From: Novosphingobium sp.
GTDB taxonomy: Bacteria > Pseudomonadota > Alphaproteobacteria > Sphingomonadales > Sphingomonadaceae
Length of the DNA: 64,000 bases
NCBI GenBank assembly: GCA_020848655.1
Contig: JADLHU010000051.1
Location: forward strand, 25,539-89,538
Direction: 5' to 3'
A model generated the notes under the pieces. That model was not told where the DNA came from, did not search any database, and saw nothing but the letters and a program-made list of their open reading frames with translations. This document shows positions 52,822 to 60,101 of this stretch, piece by piece (position 1 is the first letter of the stretch; every line of letters begins with the position of its first letter). The position numbers were made by a program, and so were the translations under genes.

Positions 52822-54131
52822 GCGCGAGCGGGCCGCCCTGGGCGCTGCGCACCGTTTCGCGCGGCGATCTGATCGACGATATCCTGGCGATGCACTTTGC
52901 CCACGGGTTCCTGGGCATGCCCGAAGCGCAGGCGCGCGGACAAGCCGAAGCCGCGCTGGATCGCTGGCTGGCGCTGGGGCTGGGCCATGCCGGCGGCGCG
53001 GGCGCGGCGGCGCGCTTCGATCCGGTCGAAGTGCTGAACTTCATGGTCGCGGCGGGCGTCGCGGGGCAGGACCGTTTCTGGGAAGACAACCACGTCGCGT
53101 GCGAACGGCGGCAGATCGTGCAGATGCAGGCCGATCCCACCGCCGGGCCCGAGGCGCTGGGCGCGGCCAGCTTCGCGCCGCGCCGCTTCCGCGTCCGGCT
53201 GGAGCGGGCGTACAACCTGGCCGCGCTCGCCCCCGGAACGCGGGTGCGGCTGCGCCTGCCGCTGCCGATAGAGGATGCCGTTTTGCGCGTGGACAGCCTG
53301 GACGTCCATGCACCGCCGGGGGCCGCCGTGCGCCGCGATGCCGCGCGGCTCGACGCCGGCTTTGTGCTGGAGCGGCCCGGCATGGCCACGCTGGGCGTCA
53401 CGCTGGCGCTGGAAGCGCGCGCCGATGGCGGCCTGCCCGGCCCGCTGTGCGATGCGGAACGCGAACTCTACACGCGCCCGCACGAGGACCTGATCCAGGT
53501 GACGCCGCGCATCCGGCGCGAGGCCGAGGCGCTGGTGGCTGGCCTTCCGGCGCACGATCCTGCGGCGCGCGTAGCGGCGATTGTGGCGATGATCTTCGAT
53601 CGCTGGCGGATGGGCGCGGTGCCCTATCACGCGATCGATCGCGATGCGCCGGGCGAATGGCCGTTCGAAAGCGGCTTCTTCGATTGCCAGATCGGCGCGG
53701 CGCTGCTGTGCGCGATGTGCCGCGCGCTGGGCATGCCGGCGCGGCTGTGCGGCGGCTTCCAGCTTTACCGGCCCAACACCTGCTATCACTACTGGGCGCA
53801 GGTCTGGCTGCCCGATCGCGGCTGGCTGACCTTCGACTTGTCCAACTGGCATCTTTCGCTGGGCGGGCGCGATGCCCGCTGGCGCGGTGCGCTGCTTGGC
53901 TGGGCGGATATGCGCCTGAAGACGCAGCTTTTCCCGCACCTGTTCACCGGCGCCAGCACGCGCCGCCTGCCGGCCACCTGGCACAAGCTGCGAAAGCGCT
54001 TGCCCGATGGCACCGAAACCCGTTTCCTTGACGCGGCCACGGGGGAACTGGTCTATCGCGAGCGTCTGGTCCACCTGCCCGATGGGCAGGGGGCTGCGGG
54101 GCCGGCATCCATGGGGGGAACTGCGGCATGA
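52818..54131 (+). CDS. Transglutaminase-like (cysteine-protease fold) protein, TTG start
   Basis: The TTG at 52818 overlaps the GT2 stop and gives 437 residues. The C-terminal half has a transglutaminase-like core: SGFFDCQIGAALLCAMCRAL with the probable catalytic Cys, GMPARLCGGFQLYRPNTCYH, and HYWAQVWLPDRGWLTFDLSN with the His and Asp of the triad. The N-terminal 200 residues are less recognisable; they include PLPIEDAVLRVDSLDVHAPP, like the beta-rich domain ahead of many such cores. The fold is used by proteases, amidases and acyltransferases. In this context an acyl-transfer or crosslinking role on a carrier is possible; the chemistry is not determined. Confidence 0.8.
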   Translation: MSASGPPWALRTVSRGDLIDDILAMHFAHGFLGMPEAQARGQAEAALDRWLALGLGHAGGAGAAARFDPVEVLNFMVAAGVAGQDRFWEDNHVACERRQIVQMQADPTAGPEALGAASFAPRRFRVRLERAYNLAALAPGTRVRLRLPLPIEDAVLRVDSLDVHAPPGAAVRRDAARLDAGFVLERPGMATLGVTLALEARADGGLPGPLCDAERELYTRPHEDLIQVTPRIRREAEALVAGLPAHDPAARVAAIVAMIFDRWRMGAVPYHAIDRDAPGEWPFESGFFDCQIGAALLCAMCRALGMPARLCGGFQLYRPNTCYHYWAQVWLPDRGWLTFDLSNWHLSLGGRDARWRGALLGWADMRLKTQLFPHLFTGASTRRLPATWHKLRKRLPDGTETRFLDAATGELVYRERLVHLPDGQGAAGPASMGGTAA

Positions 54132-54478
54132 CAATACGGCTGGTGCTGCCTGTCACCAACGAGGAACTGGGCACCGCCCGGATCGACGATGTGCATATCG
54201 CCGCCGGGCAATCGCTGGCGCCGGGCGCGCGCCTGTTCGATTTCACCGTGGGGCTGGATGCGGCGGCGGCGCAGGATTGCCCGCCGGTCACGCACTATCG
54301 CATGACCTTGCGCGAAAAGGCCTGGGTGGGCCGGGTCGATGCCATGGCCGGGCAGGATGTGGGCGTGGGCGATGTGCTGGCGCTGCTGGCCGCCGATCAG
54401 GGCGATCCGCTCGATCCCGAAGGCGCCCGCAACGCCCGCGTCTCGGTGGCGGCGATCATCCGCGCGCCGGACTGGTAG
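54128..54478 (+). CDS. Lipoyl/biotinyl-like barrel protein without the acceptor lysine
   Basis: This 116-residue protein starts in a 4-bp overlap with the transglutaminase-like gene. Two half-motifs, VHIAAGQSLAPGARLFDFTV and GRVDAMAGQDVGVGDVLALL, match the repeated hammerhead strands of lipoyl/biotinyl domains. Between them, where the modified Lys loop (E-T-D-K-A) is usual, stands a 25-residue segment with no such motif (LDAAAAQDCPPVTHYRMTLR). It therefore probably cannot be lipoylated. It may bind the true lipoyl protein's partners or have another role. I do not know a named family for it. Confidence 0.6.
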   Translation: MTIRLVLPVTNEELGTARIDDVHIAAGQSLAPGARLFDFTVGLDAAAAQDCPPVTHYRMTLREKAWVGRVDAMAGQDVGVGDVLALLAADQGDPLDPEGARNARVSVAAIIRAPDW

Positions 54479-54488
54479 GGGGCCACGC

Positions 54489-55850
54489 GTGCCGGCATCG
54501 GTGCCATTGGTTCTGGGGCCGCTGGGCGGCAGCGCGGTACAGATCACGCGCTCCAGCTTGCGCTGGCTCTGCGCGGACGGGCAGCGCCTGCGCCCCGGCG
54601 ATCCCATCGCATTGTGCAATATCGCCGTGCGCACCGCGGCGCAGGGGGAACGCTTCGCCGAGGAAGCCGAGGACTTGCGCTTCGTGCTGGTCGCCGCCGC
54701 GCCCGGCCGGCTGCGCCAGGCGCCCGGCCTCTCGCGCGGGGGCTGGCACGATGAAATGCGCGGCTATTTCCCCTGGGACGCGGACCGCGTGATCGGCGCG
54801 TTCGAGCCGGACGCGGCCGTGACGGACCCGGACCCGCAGGCGCTGGTCGCGCGGTTCTGCGTGGCGGGCCGGCGCGTGGGCGAAGTGGCCGAGGACCGCA
54901 CCGGCATCCTCACCGGCTGGCACGATCGCAAGCGCGCGTGGCGCGTGGGAGCCGTGCGGCCGGGCACGCTGCTGGGGCTGGGCATCTGCGAGCTTTCGCC
55001 CGTGCTGCGCGGGCCGGACCATGCGTTCCTCGCCACGCTGCTGGCGGCGGGCGGCCTGGGGCAGGTGGTGGACGTGCCCGATACGCCGCTGGTGCCCTGC
55101 GCGCGCACGCTGATCGAACAGATCCGCCGCACCGACGCCGAACGCGCGCTGCTGGTCGATGGCTTCCGCGCGCTGGCGGCGCAGATCGAACCGGACCGCA
55201 TGGGCGACTGGATCTTCGCCGCCACGCTGCTCAAGGCCTTGCTCGGCCGCCCGTCCTTCGAACGCTATGACGTGCTGACCGCGACGGGGCTGGAAGAGGT
55301 GGCGCCCGATGCGATGATCCTTTCGGTCAACGCCGATGGGCCGCATCGCTATCGCCACCGCCGCCTGGGCTATACGCTGCATTGCCACCCGTTCCAGCGG
55401 CTGCGCACCGGCGCGGCGTTTCGTTCCTGGCTGGCGCGTGAATTCGTGGTGGAACAGCACCCGGTCGGCGCGGCGCGGCGCGACTATGCCGAACTGATCC
55501 GGCTGCTGCGCGAACAGGCGCCCGAGCGGCAGATCCTCGTGCTCAATTCGGTGGCGGCGACCGACCGCGAGGATATCTTGTGCTACGACGCCTATGATCC
55601 GCCGCTCAGCCTGGCGCTGCGCAACGTGCGCGCGCGCGAGATGAACGCCATGCTGCACGATCTGGCCGCCGAAACCGGCATCGCCATCGTCGATGCCGAT
55701 GCCATCGCCGCCGATCTGGGCGTCCACCGCTCCATCCCCGATGGCACGCACCAGTCGGGCGAGATGCAGGCGGTGCTGCGCGATGAAATCCTGGCGATCC
55801 TGCGCGCGCGCCGGGTGCCGGGGTTCGGCGGGGCGATGGCGGGCGCCTGA
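54489..55850 (+). CDS. SGNH-hydrolase-like protein with lipoyl-like N-terminal segment, GTG start
   Basis: The GTG at 54489, after GGGGG, gives 453 residues. Near the N-terminus LCADGQRLRPGDPIALCNIA resembles half a lipoyl-type barrel, like the preceding gene. From about residue 250 the protein matches the two SGNH-like genes at 58089 and 58865: ILVLNSVAATDRED, AREMNAMLHDLAAETGIAIV and IPDGTHQSGEM, where Asp and His form the D-x-x-H dyad of SGNH/GDSL esterases and acyltransferases. A classical GDS motif is not obvious. It could be an O-acyltransferase or esterase acting on the island's product. It ends 1 base from the stop of the convergent lipoyl gene. Confidence 0.65.
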   Translation: MPASVPLVLGPLGGSAVQITRSSLRWLCADGQRLRPGDPIALCNIAVRTAAQGERFAEEAEDLRFVLVAAAPGRLRQAPGLSRGGWHDEMRGYFPWDADRVIGAFEPDAAVTDPDPQALVARFCVAGRRVGEVAEDRTGILTGWHDRKRAWRVGAVRPGTLLGLGICELSPVLRGPDHAFLATLLAAGGLGQVVDVPDTPLVPCARTLIEQIRRTDAERALLVDGFRALAAQIEPDRMGDWIFAATLLKALLGRPSFERYDVLTATGLEEVAPDAMILSVNADGPHRYRHRRLGYTLHCHPFQRLRTGAAFRSWLAREFVVEQHPVGAARRDYAELIRLLREQAPERQILVLNSVAATDREDILCYDAYDPPLSLALRNVRAREMNAMLHDLAAETGIAIVDADAIAADLGVHRSIPDGTHQSGEMQAVLRDEILAILRARRVPGFGGAMAGA

Positions 55851-56156
55851 TCAGTTCACTTCGAAGGCCAGCGGCATGTCGGCCAGCGCGTCGAGACTGT
55901 CGGGCAGCGCTTCGTCGGCGCCGTCGCTCAACAGCGCCATGGGCGCGCCGACGGCGACCCATTGCCCGCTGTCGCAAAGGATCGTGCGCAGCACGGCGGG
56001 ATGTTCGGCGCGGACTTCGACGAGCGCCTTGTGCGTTTCGAGTTCGACGACAAGCTGGCCGAGCGTGCACGTCTCTCCCGGCGCGACATGCCATTCCAGC
56101 ACGCGCACTTGCTCCACATCGTCGATCGGGCCGGGAACCAGCAGCTTGTAGATCAT
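55851..56156 (-). CDS. Free-standing lipoyl-domain protein
   Basis: This 101-residue protein is almost wholly one lipoyl domain: VRVLEWHVAPGETCTLGQLV, then VELETHKALVEVRAEHPAVL with the probable lipoylated Lys43, then a mirrored half (CDSGQWVAVGAPMALLSD). Unlike a normal E2 there is no peripheral-subunit-binding or catalytic domain. It follows the E1 beta gene by 24 bases, and the start ATG at 56156 is unambiguous. It should accept an acyl group from the E1 pair and present it to another enzyme. No catalytic E2 or E3 gene is in the window. The acidic tail (SDGADEALPDSLDALADMP) may be a docking segment. Confidence 0.85.
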   Translation of the reverse strand: MIYKLLVPGPIDDVEQVRVLEWHVAPGETCTLGQLVVELETHKALVEVRAEHPAVLRTILCDSGQWVAVGAPMALLSDGADEALPDSLDALADMPLAFEVN

Positions 56157-56180
56157 GCGTTACCTCTTTCCTGTTGCGTA

Positions 56181-57173
56181 TTATTCCAGCAGCTTGCGCA
56201 CCGCCGCGACCAGCCGTGCGGCATCGGGCAGGCATTCGCCTTCGAGCACGGGGTTCGACGATACCGGCGCGGCCAGCGGGCCAACGCGCGCGGCGCGCGG
56301 CATCCGGCCCATGATCTCGCCCAGCCGAAAGCAGATTTCGCTGCCGACGCCGCAGGTCAACTGGCCTTCCTCCAGCGTCACGATCGCGCCGGTGCGCGCC
56401 ACCGAGGCGGCGATGGTGCCGGTGTCGAGCGGGGCGAGCGAGCGCAAGTCGATCACTTCGGCGCTGATCCCGGCTTCGGCCTGAAGCCGTTCGGCCGCTT
56501 CCAGCGCGATGTGCACCATGTAGCCGTGGCTGGTCACGGTCACGTCGGTGCCGGCGCGCACCACGCATGCCGCGCCGATCGGCAGCACATGATCGGCCAG
56601 CGGCACTTCGCCCGATTTGGGGAACAGGCGCTTGTGATCGATGAACACCACCGGGCCATCGTGGCGCAGCGCCGCCTTGAGCAGGCCATAGGCATCGGCC
56701 GGGGTGGACGGGGCCAGCACGGTCAGCCCCGGCACGCCCATCATCCACGCCTCGATGCATTGCGAATGGGCCACGCCCTGGCCCTTGGCCCCGGCGGTGG
56801 TCTTGACCACGATGGGGACGCGCAGCCTGCCGCCGGTCTTGAAGCGGGCCTTGGCCGCATAGTTCACCAGCGGATCGAGCGCGAGCATCAGGAAGTCCAT
56901 GTAGGTGATGCTGACCAGCGTGCGATGCCCCAGCGCCGCCGCGCCCACGCCCACGCCGACCATGCCCGCTTCCGCCACCGGCATGTCGCGCACGCGATCA
57001 TCGCCGAAGCGCGCGTGCAGCCCGGTGAATTCCTTGTACGATCCGCCGAACGCGCCGACATCCTGGCCCAGCACCAGCAGGCGCGGATCGCGGGCCATTT
57101 CCTCGGCCAGCGCGCGGGCGATGGCTTCGCGAAAGAAGATGCGGGCGGTGCCCGCCGCCGCTTCAGCCGACAT
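56181..57173 (-). CDS. Alpha-ketoacid dehydrogenase E1 beta subunit
   Basis: This 330-residue protein has the transketolase-like pyrimidine-binding core (IFFREAIARALAEEMARDPR, LVLGQDVGAFGGSYKEFTGL, MPVAEAGMVGVGVGAAALGH, YMDFLMLALDPLVNYAAKAR) and the C-terminal transketolase domain (VTVTSHGYMVHIALEAAERL, TLEEGQLTCGVGSEICFRLG). It pairs with E1 alpha to decarboxylate a 2-oxoacid with thiamine diphosphate and to acylate a lipoyl group. Sequence class is near pyruvate/acetoin dehydrogenase E1; the oxoacid is not determined. It overlaps the E1 alpha gene by 11 bp and precedes the lipoyl gene. Confidence 0.9.
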   Translation of the reverse strand: MSAEAAAGTARIFFREAIARALAEEMARDPRLLVLGQDVGAFGGSYKEFTGLHARFGDDRVRDMPVAEAGMVGVGVGAAALGHRTLVSITYMDFLMLALDPLVNYAAKARFKTGGRLRVPIVVKTTAGAKGQGVAHSQCIEAWMMGVPGLTVLAPSTPADAYGLLKAALRHDGPVVFIDHKRLFPKSGEVPLADHVLPIGAACVVRAGTDVTVTSHGYMVHIALEAAERLQAEAGISAEVIDLRSLAPLDTGTIAASVARTGAIVTLEEGQLTCGVGSEICFRLGEIMGRMPRAARVGPLAAPVSSNPVLEGECLPDAARLVAAVRKLLE

Positions 57174-58092
57174 CGCTCAGCGCCTCTGCCGGATCGGGGT
57201 AGGGCGCGGCATCGGCCAGGGCGAAGCCGCGCGCCACTTCGGCGCTGACCGCCTGTTCCAGCGCGGCGAACGCGGCGGCATCGAGCGCGCCTTCGCCGGC
57301 CAGCCGCGCCGCCGCCCGCGCGATCGGGCAGCGCGCGCGCGCGGCGGCAAGGTCGGGCGCGGCGCGGGTGTCGCGCGTGGCCGAGGAATGCGGGGTCAGC
57401 CGTTCGCTGCGGCATTCGAGGAACGCCGGCCCGCCGCCGGCGCGAATGCCGGCGATCAGCCCGGCGGCGGCGGTGTGGACGCGCTCCACGTCCATGCCGT
57501 CGATCGTGGCGCTGGCCATGCCGAAGGGCGCGGCCAGCGTGGCAAGCGGACTGGCCGCCATCGACCGCGCCACCGGGGTGGATACCGACAGTCCGTTGTT
57601 ATCGCACACCAGCAGCAGCGGCAGGCGCCACAGCGCGGCGATGTTCATCGTTTCGTGCAGCGCGCCCGCGCCGCACGCGCCATCGCCGAAGATCACCGCC
57701 ACGATGGCGCCTTCGCCCGCGCGCTGGCAGGCCAGCGCTGCCCCGGCCGCCAGCGTGAGATTGCCCGCGACCACGGTGTGCGCGCCCAGAAAGCCCGCTT
57801 CGGGCTGCGCCAGGTGGCCGCGGCCGGCCTTGCCGCGATTGACGCCGCTGGCCTTGCCCAGCAGTTCGGCGATCACGGCGGCGGGATCAAGGCCGCGCGC
57901 CAGCGCCGGGCCGATGGCGCGCCCGCTGCTCAGCAACTGGTCGGTGGGGGAAAGCGCCGCGCACAACCCCACCGCCACCGCTTCCTCACCCGTGGAGTAA
58001 AGCTGAAAGCCATGGTCGCGCCGCGCCATGAGCTGCGCTTCCACGGTGCGGATCAGCACCATCCGCCGCAACCGCGCGATCGGTTCGATCAC
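57163..58092 (-). CDS. Alpha-ketoacid dehydrogenase E1 alpha subunit, GTG start
   Basis: The GTG at 58092 overlaps the preceding stop (GTGA) and gives 309 residues, short compared with about 325-370 for most E1 alpha subunits. The thiamine-diphosphate motif is present as GDGACGAGALHETMNIAALW (GDG...N). FQLYSTGEEAVAVGLCAALS and GRGHLAQPEAGFLGAHTVVA are E1 alpha blocks, and LLLVCDNNGLSVSTPVARSM follows. The helix-loop after the TPP site carries DTRAAPD rather than the usual phosphorylation loop. It should form an alpha2beta2 decarboxylase with the next gene. Confidence 0.9.
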   Translation of the reverse strand: MIEPIARLRRMVLIRTVEAQLMARRDHGFQLYSTGEEAVAVGLCAALSPTDQLLSSGRAIGPALARGLDPAAVIAELLGKASGVNRGKAGRGHLAQPEAGFLGAHTVVAGNLTLAAGAALACQRAGEGAIVAVIFGDGACGAGALHETMNIAALWRLPLLLVCDNNGLSVSTPVARSMAASPLATLAAPFGMASATIDGMDVERVHTAAAGLIAGIRAGGGPAFLECRSERLTPHSSATRDTRAAPDLAAARARCPIARAAARLAGEGALDAAAFAALEQAVSAEVARGFALADAAPYPDPAEALSDVG

Positions 58093-58868
58093 GCGCGCGG
58101 CCCTGCCGTTTGCGGCCGTGTCGATAGTGCGGGTGCCGTTTGTGCGGGAGCCGATTGCGGGGGCAGGGCGATCTCGGGCCGTGGGACCGGCGCTTCCGCC
58201 GCCAGCAGCGCCGGCAGCCGATCGGGCGCGGCCAGCCAGGCCAGCGCCTTTTCCTGGAGCGCGGGGGCGGCGAAGCCGTCCAGCCCGTGCGCCAGCAGCG
58301 CCTGCGCCACGGCGTGCCCGGCCGCCAGCACCGCGCGAGGGGTGCCCAGCCGGAAATCGCCGCTTACCCAGCGGGCGCCGTGGAAGGCCAGGCGGCTGTC
58401 GATATCGATGACGTTGATCGCCAGGCGGTGCGACAGTTCGATCGCCAAAAGGTTCATCCGGCGGATTCGCGCGACCAGCGCCTCGCGCGTGGCGGGCGTC
58501 GGGCCGATGTCGGGCGGGACATGGCGGAACGCCGTGCAGACGAACACCGTCGCGCCCTGATCCTGCAATGCGCGCAGATAATCGGCCCAGCGCGCGAAGG
58601 CGGCTTGCGGCGCGGCCTCGGGCCGGGCCAGGTCCGCCAGCGGAGAGGTGATCGCGATATCGGGTGCGATATCGGGCGCGATCTCGGGCAGGGCGGTTGC
58701 GCCCGGCGCTTCGGGCGGGGCGGCCAGCCGCAGTTCGATCGGGGCGATGGCGCTGGCGCCGGCTTCGTGCAGCGCCCGGCGGATCAGTTCGCCGCCTTTG
58801 GCGATGGCGGCCTGTTCGGGGCGCGTGGCGGCGGCGAACAGGCGCAGCGGGGCGGCGGGCACGCTCAT
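58089..58868 (-). CDS. SGNH-like paralogue with a lost catalytic histidine
   Basis: The ATG at 58868 overlaps the previous stop (ATGA) and gives 259 residues. It aligns with the neighbouring SGNH-like gene: TVFVCTAFRHVPPDIG, RIRRMNLLAIELSHRLAINV, IDIDSRLAFHGA. At the D-x-x-H position it has GDFRLGTPRAV, so the His is replaced and hydrolase or acyltransferase activity is doubtful. The N-terminus carries a short PEIAPDIAPDIAI repeat from a 12-base duplication, and the C-terminus is Ala/Pro-rich. Its stop overlaps the E1 alpha start. It may act as a binding partner rather than an enzyme. Confidence 0.65.
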   Translation of the reverse strand: MSVPAAPLRLFAAATRPEQAAIAKGGELIRRALHEAGASAIAPIELRLAAPPEAPGATALPEIAPDIAPDIAITSPLADLARPEAAPQAAFARWADYLRALQDQGATVFVCTAFRHVPPDIGPTPATREALVARIRRMNLLAIELSHRLAINVIDIDSRLAFHGARWVSGDFRLGTPRAVLAAGHAVAQALLAHGLDGFAAPALQEKALAWLAAPDRLPALLAAEAPVPRPEIALPPQSAPAQTAPALSTRPQTAGPRA

Positions 58869-59587
58869 CGCGGCCATGCGCCTTCATCATGCAGGCCGTG
58901 ATCCAGCAGCACGCGCAACACTTCCTCCGCCACGGCCCGGCAGCCGGCCGGGTTGAGGTGGGTCGTATCGAATTTCAGCGCCCGCGCCCCATGCGTGGCG
59001 ACGACGCGATCGACATCGACGATCGAGATGCCAGTTTGCTGCGATAGCTCGACAAGGGCAAGATTGAACCGGCGGATGCGCGTGGAATAGAGGTCTTCCA
59101 TCCCGGCATAGCAATGGATGCTTTCGCCCGGCACCAGCGCGGACACGTTGTAGACCAGGATCGGCGCGTCGCTGGCCGCGCGCAGGCGGGCGATGATCGC
59201 GTGGAAATTGGCCATCGATTCGTCGATGCCGATCGACCGGCTGAGCGTGAAACCATCGCGCAGCCACTGGCGCTGTTCGGGCGGCCAGGCTTCCACCCCG
59301 TGCGGATAGAACGCGTAATCGCCGCCCCGGCGCAGCGCCAGCGGCATCTGGATGTCGGGCTGCAGGCTCAGCACATAGGCATCGGGGCGTTCGGTGAACA
59401 GCGTGGTGCCGAACTGCACGCGCAGCCCGTGCGGGTCCAATGGCAGGTCGCGCGCGGCCAGTTCCGCCGGGATCGTGCCGTCCGCCGCCAGCAGCATCTC
59501 GCTGCGCGGGCTGGTTTCGTGCTTCACGCGGATCGACAGCGGCGCATCGGCTTCGCGCAGCAGCGCATTGATGCCGTTCCAGCGCAC
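58865..59587 (-). CDS. SGNH/GDSL-hydrolase-like protein, start codon uncertain
   Basis: The first canonical start, GTG at 59587, gives 240 residues. PILVYNVSALVPGESIHCYA, RIRRFNLALVELSQQTGISI, VDVDRVVATHG and KFDTTHLNPAG (D-x-x-H dyad intact) match the related genes at 54489 and 58089. The frame stays open upstream and encodes LTLFAKGNLDLRDTLHSL and WVDGEVRWNGIN, which look like genuine protein, so translation may begin at a CTG near 59656 or 59650. It may be an O-acyltransferase or esterase. It precedes the E1 genes in the same operon through overlapping stops and starts. Confidence 0.7.
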   Translation of the reverse strand: MRWNGINALLREADAPLSIRVKHETSPRSEMLLAADGTIPAELAARDLPLDPHGLRVQFGTTLFTERPDAYVLSLQPDIQMPLALRRGGDYAFYPHGVEAWPPEQRQWLRDGFTLSRSIGIDESMANFHAIIARLRAASDAPILVYNVSALVPGESIHCYAGMEDLYSTRIRRFNLALVELSQQTGISIVDVDRVVATHGARALKFDTTHLNPAGCRAVAEEVLRVLLDHGLHDEGAWPR

Positions 59588-59669
59588 TTCGCCATCGACC
59601 CACAGCGAATGCAGCGTATCGCGCAGGTCAAGGTTGCCCTTGGCGAACAGCGTCAGGCGCCTGCGCGGC

Positions 59670-59699
59670 GGGTCAGGGCGCGGCGTATCAGGGCGCGGC
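59670..59699. repeat. 15-base tandem repeat duplicating the DUF6165 stop
   Basis: Units GGGTCAGGGCGCGGC and GTATCAGGGCGCGGC differ at two positions. On the minus strand each holds TGA, 15 bases apart in the same frame. The first used is the gene stop. Confidence 0.85.
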
Positions 59700-60098
59700 G
59701 GGGGGGTGATAGCTCTTTTCCTCGACCAGCGCCGATCCGCTCAGCACATTGATCCGGCGCTTGAGCGCGGCGCGCGCGTCGTTGCGCTGGTAGACGGCGC
59801 GGGCCAGCGCGATGAAGCCGGCGCCGAAATCCTGCCGCTGCTCATGCGCGCGGATGGCGTCCTCGATGTCCCACAGCGCGGCGTTCACCGCGCGCAGGCC
59901 GTCCCGCGCCTCGGCCAGTTCGGGGGTCAGGTCCAGCCCGGCCGCCACCACGTTCAGCGCATCCAGTTCGCGCCGCACGTTGGCCAGCGCCGCCGCATCG
60001 GCGATGCGGGCGTTCTTGATTTCCAGGATCGTGATCTTGTCGATCACTTCGCCCCAGGCCGCCGGAACAAGCGGGGCGGTGGTCTGCCGGCCCGGCAT
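59688..60098 (-). CDS. DUF6165-family protein
   Basis: This 136-residue protein contains PLVPAAWGEVIDKITILEIK followed by NARIADAAALANVRRELDAL, and ALWDIEDAIRAHEQRQDFGA, which match the helical DUF6165 family of unknown function. The family often accompanies TPR and glycosyltransferase genes in Alphaproteobacteria, from memory. It starts 3 bases after the stop of the TPR transferase and precedes the SGNH-like gene, with its stop inside a 15-base duplication. Soluble and charged; probably cytoplasmic. Confidence 0.8.
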   Translation of the reverse strand: MPGRQTTAPLVPAAWGEVIDKITILEIKNARIADAAALANVRRELDALNVVAAGLDLTPELAEARDGLRAVNAALWDIEDAIRAHEQRQDFGAGFIALARAVYQRNDARAALKRRINVLSGSALVEEKSYHPPAAP

Positions 60099-60101
60099 CG
60101 G

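Noticed and set aside
58655..58690. CRISPR-like short repeat in the SGNH-like gene at 58089
   Set aside because: It is an in-frame 12-base coding duplication (Pro-Asp-Ile-Ala units), not a repeat-spacer array.
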